Below, piece by piece: positions 27,827-38,230 of a stretch of DNA of 64,000 nucleotides. Source of the DNA: JBKDZR01 sp047971485 (GTDB lineage Bacteria > Pseudomonadota > Alphaproteobacteria > Rhodobacterales > Rhodobacteraceae); the NCBI GenBank assembly GCA_047971485.1, contig JBKDZR010000043.1, forward strand, positions 1 through 64,000, in the 5' to 3' direction. The position numbers were made by a program, and so were the translations under genes. The first letter of the stretch is position 1. Each line of letters begins with the position of its first letter. The notes below the pieces were generated by a model. It was not told where the DNA came from. It searched no databases and worked only from the letters and a program-made list of their open reading frames with translations.

Positions 27827-29262
27827 TCAGGGTTTTGTCGATTGCTTCGGAATGTGCGCCCTTGGTCAAGACCGGGGGGCTGGCCGATGTGGCAGGGGCC
27901 TTGCCTGCTGCGCTTGGCGCCATCGGGGTTGAGATGGTCACACTTCTGCCGGGGTATCCCCAGGTGCTGGCGGCCTGCGAGGGGACAGGCACCGGTGTTC
28001 TGGAAGAGGACGATCTTTGGGGCGGTCCGGCCCGGGTGTTGCGCTGTCGGGCGGCCGGGCTGGATCTGTTGGTGCTGGATGCGCCCCATCTGTTCGATCG
28101 GCCGGGCAATATCTATCTGGGTCCGGATGGGCGCGACTGGCCGGATAACCCGATGCGTTTCGCTGCCCTGTGCCGGGTGGCTGCCCGTATCGGGGCCGAA
28201 GGCGCTGGAGGATGGATGCCACATATCCTGCATCTGCATGACTGGCAGGCCGGTCTGACGCCTCTGTATCTGGGGGCGCGATCGGCGCGTGCATCGGTTG
28301 GGACCGTTCTGACCATCCACAATATCGCCTTTCAGGGGCTTGCCCCGGCCGCATTGCGTGCCGATCTGGGATTGCCGGAGGCGGGGTTCGATGTTGAGGG
28401 GTATGAATATTTCGGCCAGATCAGTGCGCTGAAGGCCGGGATCGTCTATGCCGACCGCTTGACCACGGTCAGCCCGACCTATGCGCGCGAATTGACCACA
28501 CCGGAATTCGGGATGGGGCTGGATGGCGTGTTGCGGTCGCGGGCCCAGAAATTGCGCGGGATCCTCAATGGGATTGACACGGGCAGTTGGAATCCGGCCA
28601 CTGATCCGGCCCTGGTTGCGCCTTACAAGACGCCGCGTGGCAAGGGGCGCAACAAGGCTGCGCTCCGGGCCGAGTTCGCCCTGCCCGCCGCCAGCGGACC
28701 CCTTTGTGTGCTGATTTCGCGTCTGACGGAACAGAAGGGGATCGACCTGCTGTTGCAGGCCGTGCCCCGGCTGCTGGCGCGGGGGGGACAGCTGGCGCTG
28801 TTGGGCAGTGGCGGTGCCGAGATCGAAACGGTGGTCCGCGACGCGGCCGCAGTGATGCCCGGGTTCGCTGCGCGGATCGGCTATGACGAGGCGCTGTCGC
28901 ATCGGATGGTCGCCGGCGCAGATGCCATTCTGGTGCCGTCACGCTTTGAACCCTGTGGCCTGACCCAGATGTTCGGCCTGCGTTACGGGGCGCTGCCGCT
29001 GGTGGCGCTGACCGGTGGGCTGGCCGATACGGTGATCGATGCCAACCCGGCGGCGCTGCGGGCCGGGGTGGCAACGGGGGTGCAGGTTCATCCGTTGACG
29101 GTGGGGGCGCTGGCCGATGCTTTCGACCGGCTGTGCGATCTCTATGCTTCGGATCATTGGCCGGTGTTGCAGCGCAATGCCATGCGCCAGGAGGTCGGCT
29201 GGCAGGCTTCTGCGCGGGACTATGCTGAACTTTATGCAGAGTGCCTGCCTGACCATGGGTGA
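27823..29262 (+). CDS. glgA: Glycogen (ADP-glucose) synthase
   Basis: 479 aa GT5 enzyme that elongates alpha-1,4-glucan from ADP-glucose. It starts at GTG 27823, overlapping the glgC stop. The ADP-binding KTGGLADVAG (Lys16) and the C-terminal motif PSRFEPCGLTQ with the repeated TGGLADTV motif are present. The 3' end overlaps the glgX start by 8 bases. Confidence 0.97.
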   Translation: MIRVLSIASECAPLVKTGGLADVAGALPAALGAIGVEMVTLLPGYPQVLAACEGTGTGVLEEDDLWGGPARVLRCRAAGLDLLVLDAPHLFDRPGNIYLGPDGRDWPDNPMRFAALCRVAARIGAEGAGGWMPHILHLHDWQAGLTPLYLGARSARASVGTVLTIHNIAFQGLAPAALRADLGLPEAGFDVEGYEYFGQISALKAGIVYADRLTTVSPTYARELTTPEFGMGLDGVLRSRAQKLRGILNGIDTGSWNPATDPALVAPYKTPRGKGRNKAALRAEFALPAASGPLCVLISRLTEQKGIDLLLQAVPRLLARGGQLALLGSGGAEIETVVRDAAAVMPGFAARIGYDEALSHRMVAGADAILVPSRFEPCGLTQMFGLRYGALPLVALTGGLADTVIDANPAALRAGVATGVQVHPLTVGALADAFDRLCDLYASDHWPVLQRNAMRQEVGWQASARDYAELYAECLPDHG

Positions 29263-31339
29263 CGATCTGAAAATGACTGCGGGGCGCGCCTATCCGCTGG
29301 GCGCGACATTCGATGGCGAAGGAGTGAATTTTGCCATCTTTTCGCAGCATGCCACGCGGCTGACGCTGTGTCTCTTTTCCGATGAGGACGACCGGGAATG
29401 TCAGGTCGATTTGCCGGAACGTGACGGCGACGTCTGGCATGGGTATCTGACAGGTATCCGTCCTGGCCAGCGCTATGGCTATCGCGCCCACGGCCCCTAT
29501 CGACCGGATCAAGGGCACCGCTTCAATCCCAACAAGCTGTTGGTCGATCCCTATGCCAAACGGCTGACCGGCCATCTGCGCTGGCATGATGCGTTGATGG
29601 GCTATACTCCCGGCGCGGCGCGGCTGGACCTGAGCTTTGATCCCCGCGACAGTGCGCCCTATATGGCGAAAAGCGTGGTGGTCGATCCCAGCTTTTGCTG
29701 GGGTGAGGATCATCCCCCCCGCCATCCGATCGCGGAAACGGTGATCTACGAGGCCCATGTGAAGGGCCTGACCCAACTGCATCCAACGGCGGCCCCCCAA
29801 GGACGTTTTCTGGGGCTGGCCTCGGATCCAATGCTTGAGCACCTGACGCGCCTGGGGATCACGGCGATCGAATTGCTGCCGGTTCAGGCCTTTCTGAATG
29901 ACCGGTTTCTCGTCGAGAAAAGCCTGACCAATTACTGGGGCTATCAGACCCTGGGCTATTTCGCCCCTGATCCGCGCTATCTGGAGCGCGGCGGGATTGA
30001 GGAATTCCAGCAGATGGTGGCCCGGCTGCACAGCGCCGGGATCGAGGTGATCCTGGATGTGGTCTACAACCATACCTGCGAAGGCAACGAAATGGGCCCG
30101 ACACTGGCCTTTCGCGGGCTGGACAATCGCAGCTATTACCGGCTGGCCGAGGATCCGCGCTTTTACATCAATGACACGGGCACCGGGAACACGATTAATA
30201 TCCAGCATCCGATGGTGCTGCGCATGGTCATGGATTCCCTGCGCTACTGGGTCGAGGTGATGCATGTCGACGGGTTTCGTTTCGATCTGTGTTCCACCCT
30301 GGGGCGGACGGCGCGGGGCTTTGAGCCGGGCGCGGCCTTTTTCGATGCGATCCGCCAGGATCCGGTGTTGACGCAGTTCATGCTGATTGCCGAGCCTTGG
30401 GATATCGGCCCGGGGGGCTATCAGTTGGGCGGCTATCCGGCACCGTTTCTGGAATGGAATGACAGGTTCCGTGATGGTGTGCGGCGGTTCTGGCGCGGCG
30501 ATCCGGGGCGTGCACCGGATCTGGCCGACCGGCTGACTGGATCGGCGATGCAATTCGATCACTCCGGGCGCCCGGCGACGGCCTCGGTCAATTTCCTGAC
30601 TGCCCATGACGGGTTCACCCTGACCGATGTGGTCACCTACAATCATAAGCACAACGCGGCCAATGGCGAAGACAACCGCGATGGCCATGGCGAGAACTTT
30701 TCCGACAATATGGGCGTGGAGGGGGCGGCCGAGGATCCGGATATCGCGGCGGCGCGGGCCGGGCGGCGGCGCGCGATGATGGCGACGTTGCTGATGTCGC
30801 AAGGGACGCCGATGATCTTGGCGGGCGATGAGATCGGCAACAGCCAGCAGGGCAACAACAACGCCTATTGTCAGGATAATGCCATCAGCTGGATCGACTG
30901 GGCGCAGGCCGATGAGGCCTTTCTGGCGTTTGCCGCGCGGCTGATCGCCTTCCGCAAGGCGCATCCGATCCTGCGCCAGAAACGTTTCATGCATGCCCGC
31001 GAGCGGATGCTCGACGGGATCGAGGATCTGTTCTGGTGGCGCGCCGATGGCACCGAGATGCAGGCCGATGACTGGCACGATCCGGAAGGGACGCTGGTAT
31101 GTGCGGAAATGCGCACGGCCTCGGGGACGCCGGCCTATGCGGCGCTGAATGCGGCGGTTTTCGCGGTGTTCAATGCCGGCGAGGCGGTTGCGGTCAAGGT
31201 GCCTGCCTGTCCGGAGGGGATGGTCTGGATGCGTCGGATCGACAGTGCCGATCCGGCCGCGCCGGCCACCGCCGTTGCCGACACGATCGAGGTTGCGGCC
31301 CAATCGGTGGTTGCCCTGTCACTGGACCCCGCGCCGTGA
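29255..31339 (+). CDS. glgX: Glycogen debranching enzyme
   Basis: 694 aa GH13 enzyme that cleaves alpha-1,6 linkages of phosphorylase-limit glycogen. The ATG at 29255 overlaps glgA; an alternative is ATG 29273. A CBM48 module comes first (LGATFDGEGVNFAIFS), then the barrel with catalytic Asp344 (VDGFRFDLCSTLG) and Glu380 (LIAEPWDIGPGGY), and a late TAHDGFTLTDVV motif typical of GlgX/TreX. The stop overlaps the GTG start of malQ. Confidence 0.96.
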   Translation: MGDDLKMTAGRAYPLGATFDGEGVNFAIFSQHATRLTLCLFSDEDDRECQVDLPERDGDVWHGYLTGIRPGQRYGYRAHGPYRPDQGHRFNPNKLLVDPYAKRLTGHLRWHDALMGYTPGAARLDLSFDPRDSAPYMAKSVVVDPSFCWGEDHPPRHPIAETVIYEAHVKGLTQLHPTAAPQGRFLGLASDPMLEHLTRLGITAIELLPVQAFLNDRFLVEKSLTNYWGYQTLGYFAPDPRYLERGGIEEFQQMVARLHSAGIEVILDVVYNHTCEGNEMGPTLAFRGLDNRSYYRLAEDPRFYINDTGTGNTINIQHPMVLRMVMDSLRYWVEVMHVDGFRFDLCSTLGRTARGFEPGAAFFDAIRQDPVLTQFMLIAEPWDIGPGGYQLGGYPAPFLEWNDRFRDGVRRFWRGDPGRAPDLADRLTGSAMQFDHSGRPATASVNFLTAHDGFTLTDVVTYNHKHNAANGEDNRDGHGENFSDNMGVEGAAEDPDIAAARAGRRRAMMATLLMSQGTPMILAGDEIGNSQQGNNNAYCQDNAISWIDWAQADEAFLAFAARLIAFRKAHPILRQKRFMHARERMLDGIEDLFWWRADGTEMQADDWHDPEGTLVCAEMRTASGTPAYAALNAAVFAVFNAGEAVAVKVPACPEGMVWMRRIDSADPAAPATAVADTIEVAAQSVVALSLDPAP

Positions 31340-33225
31340 CTGGGCCTGTCGCGGAACTGGCGCGTCGGGCCGGTATCCTGTCACGTTATCGCGGAACCGA
31401 TCAGCGTTGGGTTGACGTTCCGCCCGAGACAATCGTGGCGGTGCTGTCGGCCATGGGGCTTCCGGCGGATGGGGCCGGTGCGGCGGCCTTTCTGTCCGAG
31501 ACCGGCACAAGCCATCGGCTGCTGCCGCATTGGCATGTTGCCGGGCTTGGCCGCGCGCCTGACCTGTCATTGCCAGAGGATGCGGTCTGGGCGCTGTGTC
31601 TGGAGGACGGGACCCAAACCGAGGGCCGTGGTCCGACAGTGCCGCCACTGCCCCTGGGGCGTCACAACTTGACCTGCGGTGCCGAGACCTGCTGGGTGTT
31701 GGTCGCGCCCCCCGCCTTGTCGGATCTGGGCCGGGGATGGGGGCTGACCGTGCCGCTTTACGGACTGCGCGCGCCGGCCATGGGGGGGCTGGGCGATTTC
31801 GGCGATCTTGGGCTTGTCATGGCGGGGCTTGCGGCTGTCGGCGCAGGCTTTGTCGGGATCAATCCAATCCATGCCGGCTTTCCCACCGCACCGGAGATGT
31901 TCAGCCCCTATGCCCCATCAAGCCGACGGCGGCTGAACCCGCTGCATCTGAGATGTGGGGCCGATGATCAGGGCCGGGGGAGCGATCTGGTCGATTATCC
32001 GGCCAGCACGGGGACGCGGCTGGCCAGCTTTCGTGCGGCGTTTCAAGGGGCTGCGCTGGATCCGGCCTTCCAGGCTTGGCGCGCTCAGGAAGGCCCCGAT
32101 CTGCAGCGTTTTGCCACACATCAGGCGATCAGCGGGGTCCATGGGCCGCTCTGGCACCGCTGGCCTGCGGCGTTGCAGGATCCTGACGCCGCCGAAGTGG
32201 CGGCTTTTGCCGGAACACATGGCGAAGACATCGGCTTCCACGCCTGGCTGCAATGGCAAGCCGAGGGCCAGCTGGGCCTGTTGGCCGAACAGGCGCGGGC
32301 CCTGTCCTGCGGGCTGTATCTGGACCTGGCCGTTGGCACCCATCCGTATGGTGCGGAAACCTGGGCGGCACCGGCGCAGTTCGTTCGGGGGGTGTCACTG
32401 GGGGCGCCGCCGGACGGGTTCGCCCCCGAGGGCCAGACCTGGGGGTTGGCCCCGTTCAACCCGCTGACGCTGGCAGCGCAGGGCTTCGCGCCTCTGGCCG
32501 AAACCCTGCGCTGCCAGTTGCGCTTTGCCCGTTTGCTGCGGATCGACCATGTGCTGGGCTTTGAGCGGGCCTTCTGGGTGCCTGAAGGCGGGGGGCTGCC
32601 GGGGACCTATGTCACCATGCCGCGCGCCGCGATGCTGGCCGTCGCCCGGATTGAGGCCACCCGCGCCGGCGCCACGCTGATCGGTGAGGATCTGGGTAAT
32701 ATCCCCGAGGGCCTGCAAGAGGCTCTGGCCAACAGTGGGATCCTGGGCTGCCGTGTGGCCCAGTTCGAACGTCACTGGCAAGAGGATGGTCGTTTTCGCG
32801 CCGCCGCCGATTATCCCGCCGATACGCTGGCCTCTTTCGGGACCCATGATTTGCCGACCTGGGCAGGCTGGCGCGCGGGGCGGGATATCGGTGTGGGCCG
32901 TGATCTTGGGCGGATCGGCGCCGAACAGGCCGAGATCGCAACAGCGGCGCGGATGCGGGACGTTGCGGCCTTTGATCGGGTTGCAGGCACGGGCACGGAC
33001 GGCGATGATGCGCTGAACAGTTTTCTCGCCCGGACCGGATCACGGCTGGTTGCGTTACAAATCGAGGATATCCTGGGGCTTGCGGATCAGCCTAACCTGC
33101 CGGGAACGGTGGATGAATACCCCAACTGGCGTCGCCGGCTGCCCCTGGGTCCGGCCGAATTTGTACAAGATCCCCGCCTTCTGCGGGCGGCGGACATCAT
33201 GGCCCGAAACGGGCGGAGGACCTGA
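31336..33225 (+). CDS. malQ: 4-alpha-glucanotransferase (amylomaltase)
   Basis: 629 aa GH77 enzyme that rearranges short maltodextrins left by GlgP and GlgX. The GTG start at 31336 overlaps the glgX stop. Catalytic residues by homology are Asp404 (RIDHVLGFERAFW), Glu451 (LIGEDLGNIPE) and Asp505 (FGTHDLPTWAGW). The N-terminal 130 residues before the barrel fit longer MalQ forms. The next gene starts 4 bases after the stop. Confidence 0.93.
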   Translation: MTGPVAELARRAGILSRYRGTDQRWVDVPPETIVAVLSAMGLPADGAGAAAFLSETGTSHRLLPHWHVAGLGRAPDLSLPEDAVWALCLEDGTQTEGRGPTVPPLPLGRHNLTCGAETCWVLVAPPALSDLGRGWGLTVPLYGLRAPAMGGLGDFGDLGLVMAGLAAVGAGFVGINPIHAGFPTAPEMFSPYAPSSRRRLNPLHLRCGADDQGRGSDLVDYPASTGTRLASFRAAFQGAALDPAFQAWRAQEGPDLQRFATHQAISGVHGPLWHRWPAALQDPDAAEVAAFAGTHGEDIGFHAWLQWQAEGQLGLLAEQARALSCGLYLDLAVGTHPYGAETWAAPAQFVRGVSLGAPPDGFAPEGQTWGLAPFNPLTLAAQGFAPLAETLRCQLRFARLLRIDHVLGFERAFWVPEGGGLPGTYVTMPRAAMLAVARIEATRAGATLIGEDLGNIPEGLQEALANSGILGCRVAQFERHWQEDGRFRAAADYPADTLASFGTHDLPTWAGWRAGRDIGVGRDLGRIGAEQAEIATAARMRDVAAFDRVAGTGTDGDDALNSFLARTGSRLVALQIEDILGLADQPNLPGTVDEYPNWRRRLPLGPAEFVQDPRLLRAADIMARNGRRT

Positions 33226-33229
33226 AAGA

Positions 33230-34861
33230 ATGCAGCGTTTGACCATAGCCACGCACCCGATCGACGGGCAGAAACCCGGAACCTCGGGGTTGCGCAAAAA
33301 GACCCGTGTGTTCATGGGCCCCCATTACCTGGAAAACTTTATTCAGGCGATCTGGCAGGGGATTGGTGGCATTGCCGGCAAGACCCTGGTTTTGGGGGGC
33401 GACGGGCGGTATTTCAACGATCGGGCGGCGCAGTTGATCCTGCGCATGGCGGCGGCCTCGGGGGCGAAGAAGATCATCGTCGGGCGCGATGCCCTGTTGT
33501 CGACCCCGGCAGCCTCCAACCTGATCCGCAAGCGCGCCACCGATGGCGGTATCATCCTGTCGGCCAGCCACAATCCTGGCGGCATGGATGAGGATTTTGG
33601 CATCAAGTTCAACATGCCCAATGGCGGTCCGGCCCCTGCCGAGGTGACCGACCGGATCTTTGCTGCCACCACCAGCCTGACCTCCTATGACATCATCGAA
33701 GCACAGGATGTGGATCTCTCCGCCCCTGGAAAGACGGTTCTGGCCGGGATGGAAATCGAGGTGGTCGATCCGGTTGTGGATTACGTTGCGCTGATGGAAG
33801 AGATATTCGATTTCAAGGCGTTGCGAGCCCTTTTCGCCAACGGGTTTACCATGAAATTCGATGCCATGCACGCAATCACCGGCCCCTATGCGGCGGCGAT
33901 TTTCGAAGATGCCCTGGGGGCGGCGCCGGGCAGTGTGATCAATGCAACGCCCAGCCCGGATTTCGGCGGCGGGCACCCCGACCCGAACCCGATCTGGGCC
34001 AGGGATCTGGTGGATCTGATGATGGGGCCCGAGGCGCCGGATTTCGGCGCCGCCTCGGACGGAGATGGGGACCGTAACATGATCGTCGGCCGGGCGGCCT
34101 ATGTGACCCCGTCGGACAGTCTGGCAGTGCTGGCGGCCAACGCCCATCACGCCCCGGCCTATGCCGGTGGGTTGAAGGGGGTGGCGCGTTCCATGCCGAC
34201 ATCAAAGGCGCTGGACCGGGTGGCCGCAGCCCGGGGGCTGGCCTGTTATGAGACGCCGACGGGCTGGAAATTCTTCGGCAACCTGCTGGATGACGGGCGC
34301 ATCACGCTGTGCGGTGAGGAAAGCGCGGGGACCGGATCGGATCATGTGCGCGAAAAGGATGGGGTCTGGGCCGTGCTGCTGTGGTTGTCGGTTCTGGCTG
34401 GAACGGGCAAGTCCGTGGGCGCGATCCTGGCCGATCACTGGGCCGAATTCGGGCGCAACTACTATTCCCGCCATGATTACGAGGCGGTGGACAGTGCAGC
34501 GGCTAATGGGCTGATGGACGGGCTGCGGGCGCGGCTGGGCGATCTGCCTGGGCAGGCGGTTGCCGGGTTGACGGTCGAAACGGCTGATGAGTTCGCCTAT
34601 GACGATCCGGTCGATGGCAGCCGGGCCGAGGGGCAGGGCATTCGCATCGGCTTTGCCGGGGGGGCGCGGGCCGTGTTCCGGCTGTCCGGCACCGGGACCG
34701 AGGGTGCGACCTTGCGTGTTTATCTGGAAAGCCTGGAAACCGATCCAGCCGCCCAGGCCAGGGATCCGCAGGCGGCGCTGGCGCCGGTGATCGCTGCCGC
34801 CGATGCCATTGCCGGGATCGCGGAGCGGACGGGACGACAGGCGCCCGACGTGCGCACCTGA
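33230..34861 (+). CDS. pgm: Phosphoglucomutase (alpha-D-glucose type)
   Basis: 543 aa; interconverts glucose-1-phosphate and glucose-6-phosphate, linking glycogen to central metabolism. The ATG at 33230 follows GGAGGA. The phosphoserine is Ser113 in ILSASHNPGG, the Mg2+ loop is SDGDGDRNMIVG, and the sugar-binding loop GEESAGTGSDH and phosphate-binding RLSGTGTEGATLR follow. It belongs to the eukaryote-like Pgm group common in glycogen operons. Confidence 0.96.
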   Translation: MQRLTIATHPIDGQKPGTSGLRKKTRVFMGPHYLENFIQAIWQGIGGIAGKTLVLGGDGRYFNDRAAQLILRMAAASGAKKIIVGRDALLSTPAASNLIRKRATDGGIILSASHNPGGMDEDFGIKFNMPNGGPAPAEVTDRIFAATTSLTSYDIIEAQDVDLSAPGKTVLAGMEIEVVDPVVDYVALMEEIFDFKALRALFANGFTMKFDAMHAITGPYAAAIFEDALGAAPGSVINATPSPDFGGGHPDPNPIWARDLVDLMMGPEAPDFGAASDGDGDRNMIVGRAAYVTPSDSLAVLAANAHHAPAYAGGLKGVARSMPTSKALDRVAAARGLACYETPTGWKFFGNLLDDGRITLCGEESAGTGSDHVREKDGVWAVLLWLSVLAGTGKSVGAILADHWAEFGRNYYSRHDYEAVDSAAANGLMDGLRARLGDLPGQAVAGLTVETADEFAYDDPVDGSRAEGQGIRIGFAGGARAVFRLSGTGTEGATLRVYLESLETDPAAQARDPQAALAPVIAAADAIAGIAERTGRQAPDVRT

Positions 34862-34880
34862 GATTGAAGAGAAGACTTGC

Positions 34881-37265
34881 ATGACGTCGGACACGGGGAC
34901 GATCAGGGCCGAGATGGACAAGGCAGAGGGGCTGGCCGATTGGTGCCGGGCCCTGCTGACCACCCGTGAAACGGCGTTTGAGGCGCATCAGGCGATTGCC
35001 CGGCGGCTTGGCGCGCATCTGAAGGATGGGGTGGCGTTGTTCGGGTTCTGGACGCCGGAACTTCTGGATCATCGCGTGCCTGATGGCGATGTCTTTCTTG
35101 AAATCCTCCGCCCCGAAGACATGCCGGACCTGACCGTTGCCCATCAGGAGATTCGCTTTTCTCGGGTCTGTCTGCCGGTGGTGCGCTGCGATGCCCACAG
35201 CTTTGCCGCGGTCAGCGGTCTCCGGGCGGGGCGCCGTGTCGGGTAGGCGATTTCTACGCGCTGGTCTGGCGCGATGCCGAGGATGTGTGGCACCGCATCC
35301 TGGATCCGATGGCGGCGTCGCTGCCCTTTGGTGCCTTCGCTCCGGCCGAGTTTTACGACACCGGTGCGATGCAGCAGGGGCGTGCGGATGCCGCCTATTA
35401 TGCGGCGCTGAAAGGTGCGGCGCCGCATAAATTTGGCCCGCCCGCAAATATCCTGCAAATCCATGTGCCGACCGCCACCGCCGGGGGCACCCTGGCCAGT
35501 CTAACCCGGCTTTATGAGCGGTTGGGGGAACGGGTGCGGCAGGGGTTGCAACTGGAACCGGTGGATGAACTGTTTCTGGGCTATGACGCGGTTCAGCTGT
35601 TACCGGTAGAGCCGGCAACCGTCTATGAAACGGGCCATCCCTTCTGGGCTGAAACCGCCCATGACGGGGATGGCGTGACGGTGCACTTGACCCGGCCCGA
35701 CACCACCAACTGGGGCTATGACGTGGTGATCTCGGGGATGGCGACGGTCAACCCGGTGCTTCTGGAAAGCGGGCGCCCGGATGAATTGGTCGATCTGGCC
35801 GCAGTTTTGCATAACTTTCCGGTCAAGCCCAAGATGTTGGTCCTTGATGTGGTGTTTGGCCATTCCGACAATCAGGGATTGGGCGCGCTCAACCATCATT
35901 TCTTTGCCGGTCCGAACATGTATGGCCAGAATCTCGATTACCGGGATCCGGCCGTGCGGGCGATCTTGCTGGAAATGCAACGTCGCAAGGTCAATTTCGG
36001 CGCGGACGGGGTGCGGGTCGACGGGGCGCAGGATTTCAAGTTCTGGGACATGCGCGATCAGGTGCTGTTGCATGATGATGATTACCTGCAGGCCATGGCC
36101 GATATCGGGCAAGAGGTGGCCGGCACGCGATACCGCCCCTGGTTCGTGTTCGAGGATGGCCGGTCCTGGCCACAGGAGGACTGGGAACTCAGTTCCACCT
36201 ATCGCGCGGTGATCGATGGGCAGCGCGACGATGATGTGTTTCAGTGGGGACCTTTAACTTTCGCCCATAACACACCGTTTTTATACACACTTTGGCTGTC
36301 AAAATTCTGGCGCATCCAGGAGATTCTGGATTGGGGTGCGAACTGGATCTCCGGCACGGCCAACCATGATACCCTGCACCGGGGCACCCAGGTGAACCCG
36401 GAACTGAACATCAACACGCGCCTCGGCGATACCCATATGGAGATCCTCGACAAGACCTATGACAACCCGGCCGTGGCGATGCTGACCTATGGGGCCCTGC
36501 CCGGGGTGCCGATGGATTTCCTGAACGCCACGGCGCGGGCCTCGTGGGGGTTCATTCGCAATCAGGATGACCGGTATGGGGTCAAGGTCGTGGCGGAAGA
36601 GGCGATCAGCCTGAAATGGCAGGTGGATGAATACAGCTATTCGGTGCATCGCAATTTTCGCCGGATGAAGGATCTGGGCTTTGGCACACGGCCCGAATTG
36701 GCGCGGTTCTTCGAATTTCTGCCCGCGCTGGTCGATGTGACGGGCTATGATCTGGGGGAAATCGCGCGGTTGCTGAATGCGGCCGAACCGGCGCTGGCCG
36801 GGCCGGGCGCCTTCACCGAGGCCAATCTCAAGGCGATTGCCCGGGCCTGGATGGATGACATGCATGATTATTGCAATGTCGCCAATTCACTGACCGGGTT
36901 GGATCCGCAGCAGACCAGCTTCATGTTCGCGCTGCGCCGGTTCCGGCGGAAAAAACGTCTGGTTGCGGCATGATCTGGGGCCAAGGGACCGTTTCGATTA
37001 TCTACGTCCGATCGAGAGGCGGGTGGTCTTCGCCTCGTTGCGCCACGGACCGGCAGGCGAGCAGGTGTTCACCCTGATCCATATGGAGGGCGGGCAGACC
37101 GCCGAGATCGACCCACTGCGCCTGCCAATCGACGGGTTGGACGGCGAGGGCTGGCGGCTGGCGCTGAAAACGCCGGGCATTGGCGATGACTATCTGGGCG
37201 GCCCGATTGTCCTGCGTGACAGCATGGGGGTGATCTTTACCCGCCCAGCGGGGGGCAGGGGGTGA
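34881..37265 (+). pseudogene. GH13-like hydrolase, probable glucosylglycerol hydrolase, two frameshifts
   Basis: The last gene of the glycogen operon, about 795 codons if repaired. Three stretches make one protein. Part 1 (34881 to about 35220) ends at a TAG at 35244. Part 2 continues in another frame as VGDFYALVWRDAEDVWHR and runs to a TGA at 36971. Part 3 continues as VWLRHDLGPRDRFDYLRP to 37265. A one-base loss in the C/G-rich run near 35220-35235 and a one-base gain in the six-A run at 36950-36955 explain the breaks. Part 2 has a GH13-like barrel (GADGVRVDGAQDFKFWDM, VFEDGRSWPQ, SGTANHDTLHRG). The whole recalls GghA-type glucosylglycerol hydrolases; that family call is tentative. Sequencing error is the main alternative to true loss. 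Confidence 0.7.
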
Positions 37266-37464
37266 CAGGGCAGATGAGAACCGGGACAGTGCCGGGCTGG
37301 CGGGGATATCCGGCGCGGGGTGGGGTAGTTCGCGGCGGCACTGGTCCCATTGCCGGCATGATCCGCGAAAATTCAACGGATCGTTGGACGGCCTGCCCTT
37401 GCAGCCCCCCCCCGCGGCGACTAGAACCTTGGCGAACGGGCAGTCCGGGCAGAGGCAGAGCACA

Positions 37465-38097
37465 ATGAACGATCCGCGCGAATTTTACATGAATACCCTT
37501 GTTCCCATGGTGGTCGAGCAGACCTCGCGCGGGGAACGGGCCTATGATATCTTTTCGCGCCTGTTGAAGGAGCGGATCATTTTCGTCTCTGGTCCGGTGC
37601 ATGACGGCATGTCGCAGCTGATCGTCGCCCAGCTTCTTCACCTGGAAGCCGAAAACCCGGCCAAGGAAATTTCCATGTATATCAACAGCCCCGGCGGTGT
37701 CGTCACCTCGGGTCTGTCGATTTATGACACGATGCAATACATCAAACCGGCGGTCTCGACGCTGGTGGTTGGGCAGGCGGCCTCGATGGGGTCGCTGCTG
37801 CTGACCGCCGGGGAAAAGGGCATGCGCTTTTCCCTGCCCAACAGCCGGATCATGGTCCACCAGCCCTCGGGCGGCTATCAGGGCCAGGCGACCGATATCA
37901 TGATCCATGCCCAGGAAACCCAGAAATTGAAGGACCGGCTGAATCAGATCTACGTGAAACACACCGGTCAGGATTTCGAGACTGTCGTTCAGGCGCTGGA
38001 ACGCGACAATTTCATGGATGCGGAACAGGCCAAGGCATGGGGCCTGATTGATGAGATTGTCGAAAACCGGGATGCTGCAAAAAGCGGCGACAGCTGA
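37465..38097 (+). CDS. clpP: ATP-dependent Clp protease proteolytic subunit
   Basis: 210 aa serine protease that forms the tetradecameric barrel used with ClpX or ClpA. The catalytic triad includes Ser107 (GQAASMGSLLL) and His132 (MVHQPSGG), with the Asp in the C-terminal third. The IGF-loop binding region YINSPGGVV is present. The ATG at 37465 starts the conserved NDPREFYMNTLVPMVVEQT. It is followed by clpX 133 bases later. Confidence 0.97.
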   Translation: MNDPREFYMNTLVPMVVEQTSRGERAYDIFSRLLKERIIFVSGPVHDGMSQLIVAQLLHLEAENPAKEISMYINSPGGVVTSGLSIYDTMQYIKPAVSTLVVGQAASMGSLLLTAGEKGMRFSLPNSRIMVHQPSGGYQGQATDIMIHAQETQKLKDRLNQIYVKHTGQDFETVVQALERDNFMDAEQAKAWGLIDEIVENRDAAKSGDS

Positions 38098-38230
38098 TAT
38101 GGGCCGCGCGATATGGCTGGCGCGGCGGAATTTGACATTGTGGATGCCCGGAGGCTGGCCTAGTCTTTGCAGTCAATGGGGCCATCGTGGTCCGGGCGGA
38201 CATCAAGGCCGCGCGCCTTGGAGGTGACCT

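Noticed and set aside
28565..31303. A 912-codon open frame on the minus strand across glgA-glgX
   Set aside because: It is antisense to two genes with clear catalytic motifs. Its composition (Arg/His/Pro-rich) is typical of shadow frames in GC-rich DNA, and it has no recognisable domain.
36950..36956. Programmed frameshifting at the A6-C run of the GH13-like gene
   Set aside because: The sequence contains an A-AAA-AAC-like heptamer, but the needed shift is +1 (or -2), not -1, and the gene also needs a separate shift 1.7 kb upstream. Simple indels explain it better.
38132..38160. Promoter before clpX
   Set aside because: A TTGACA is present at 38132-38137, but no acceptable -10 hexamer occurs 16-18 bases downstream.
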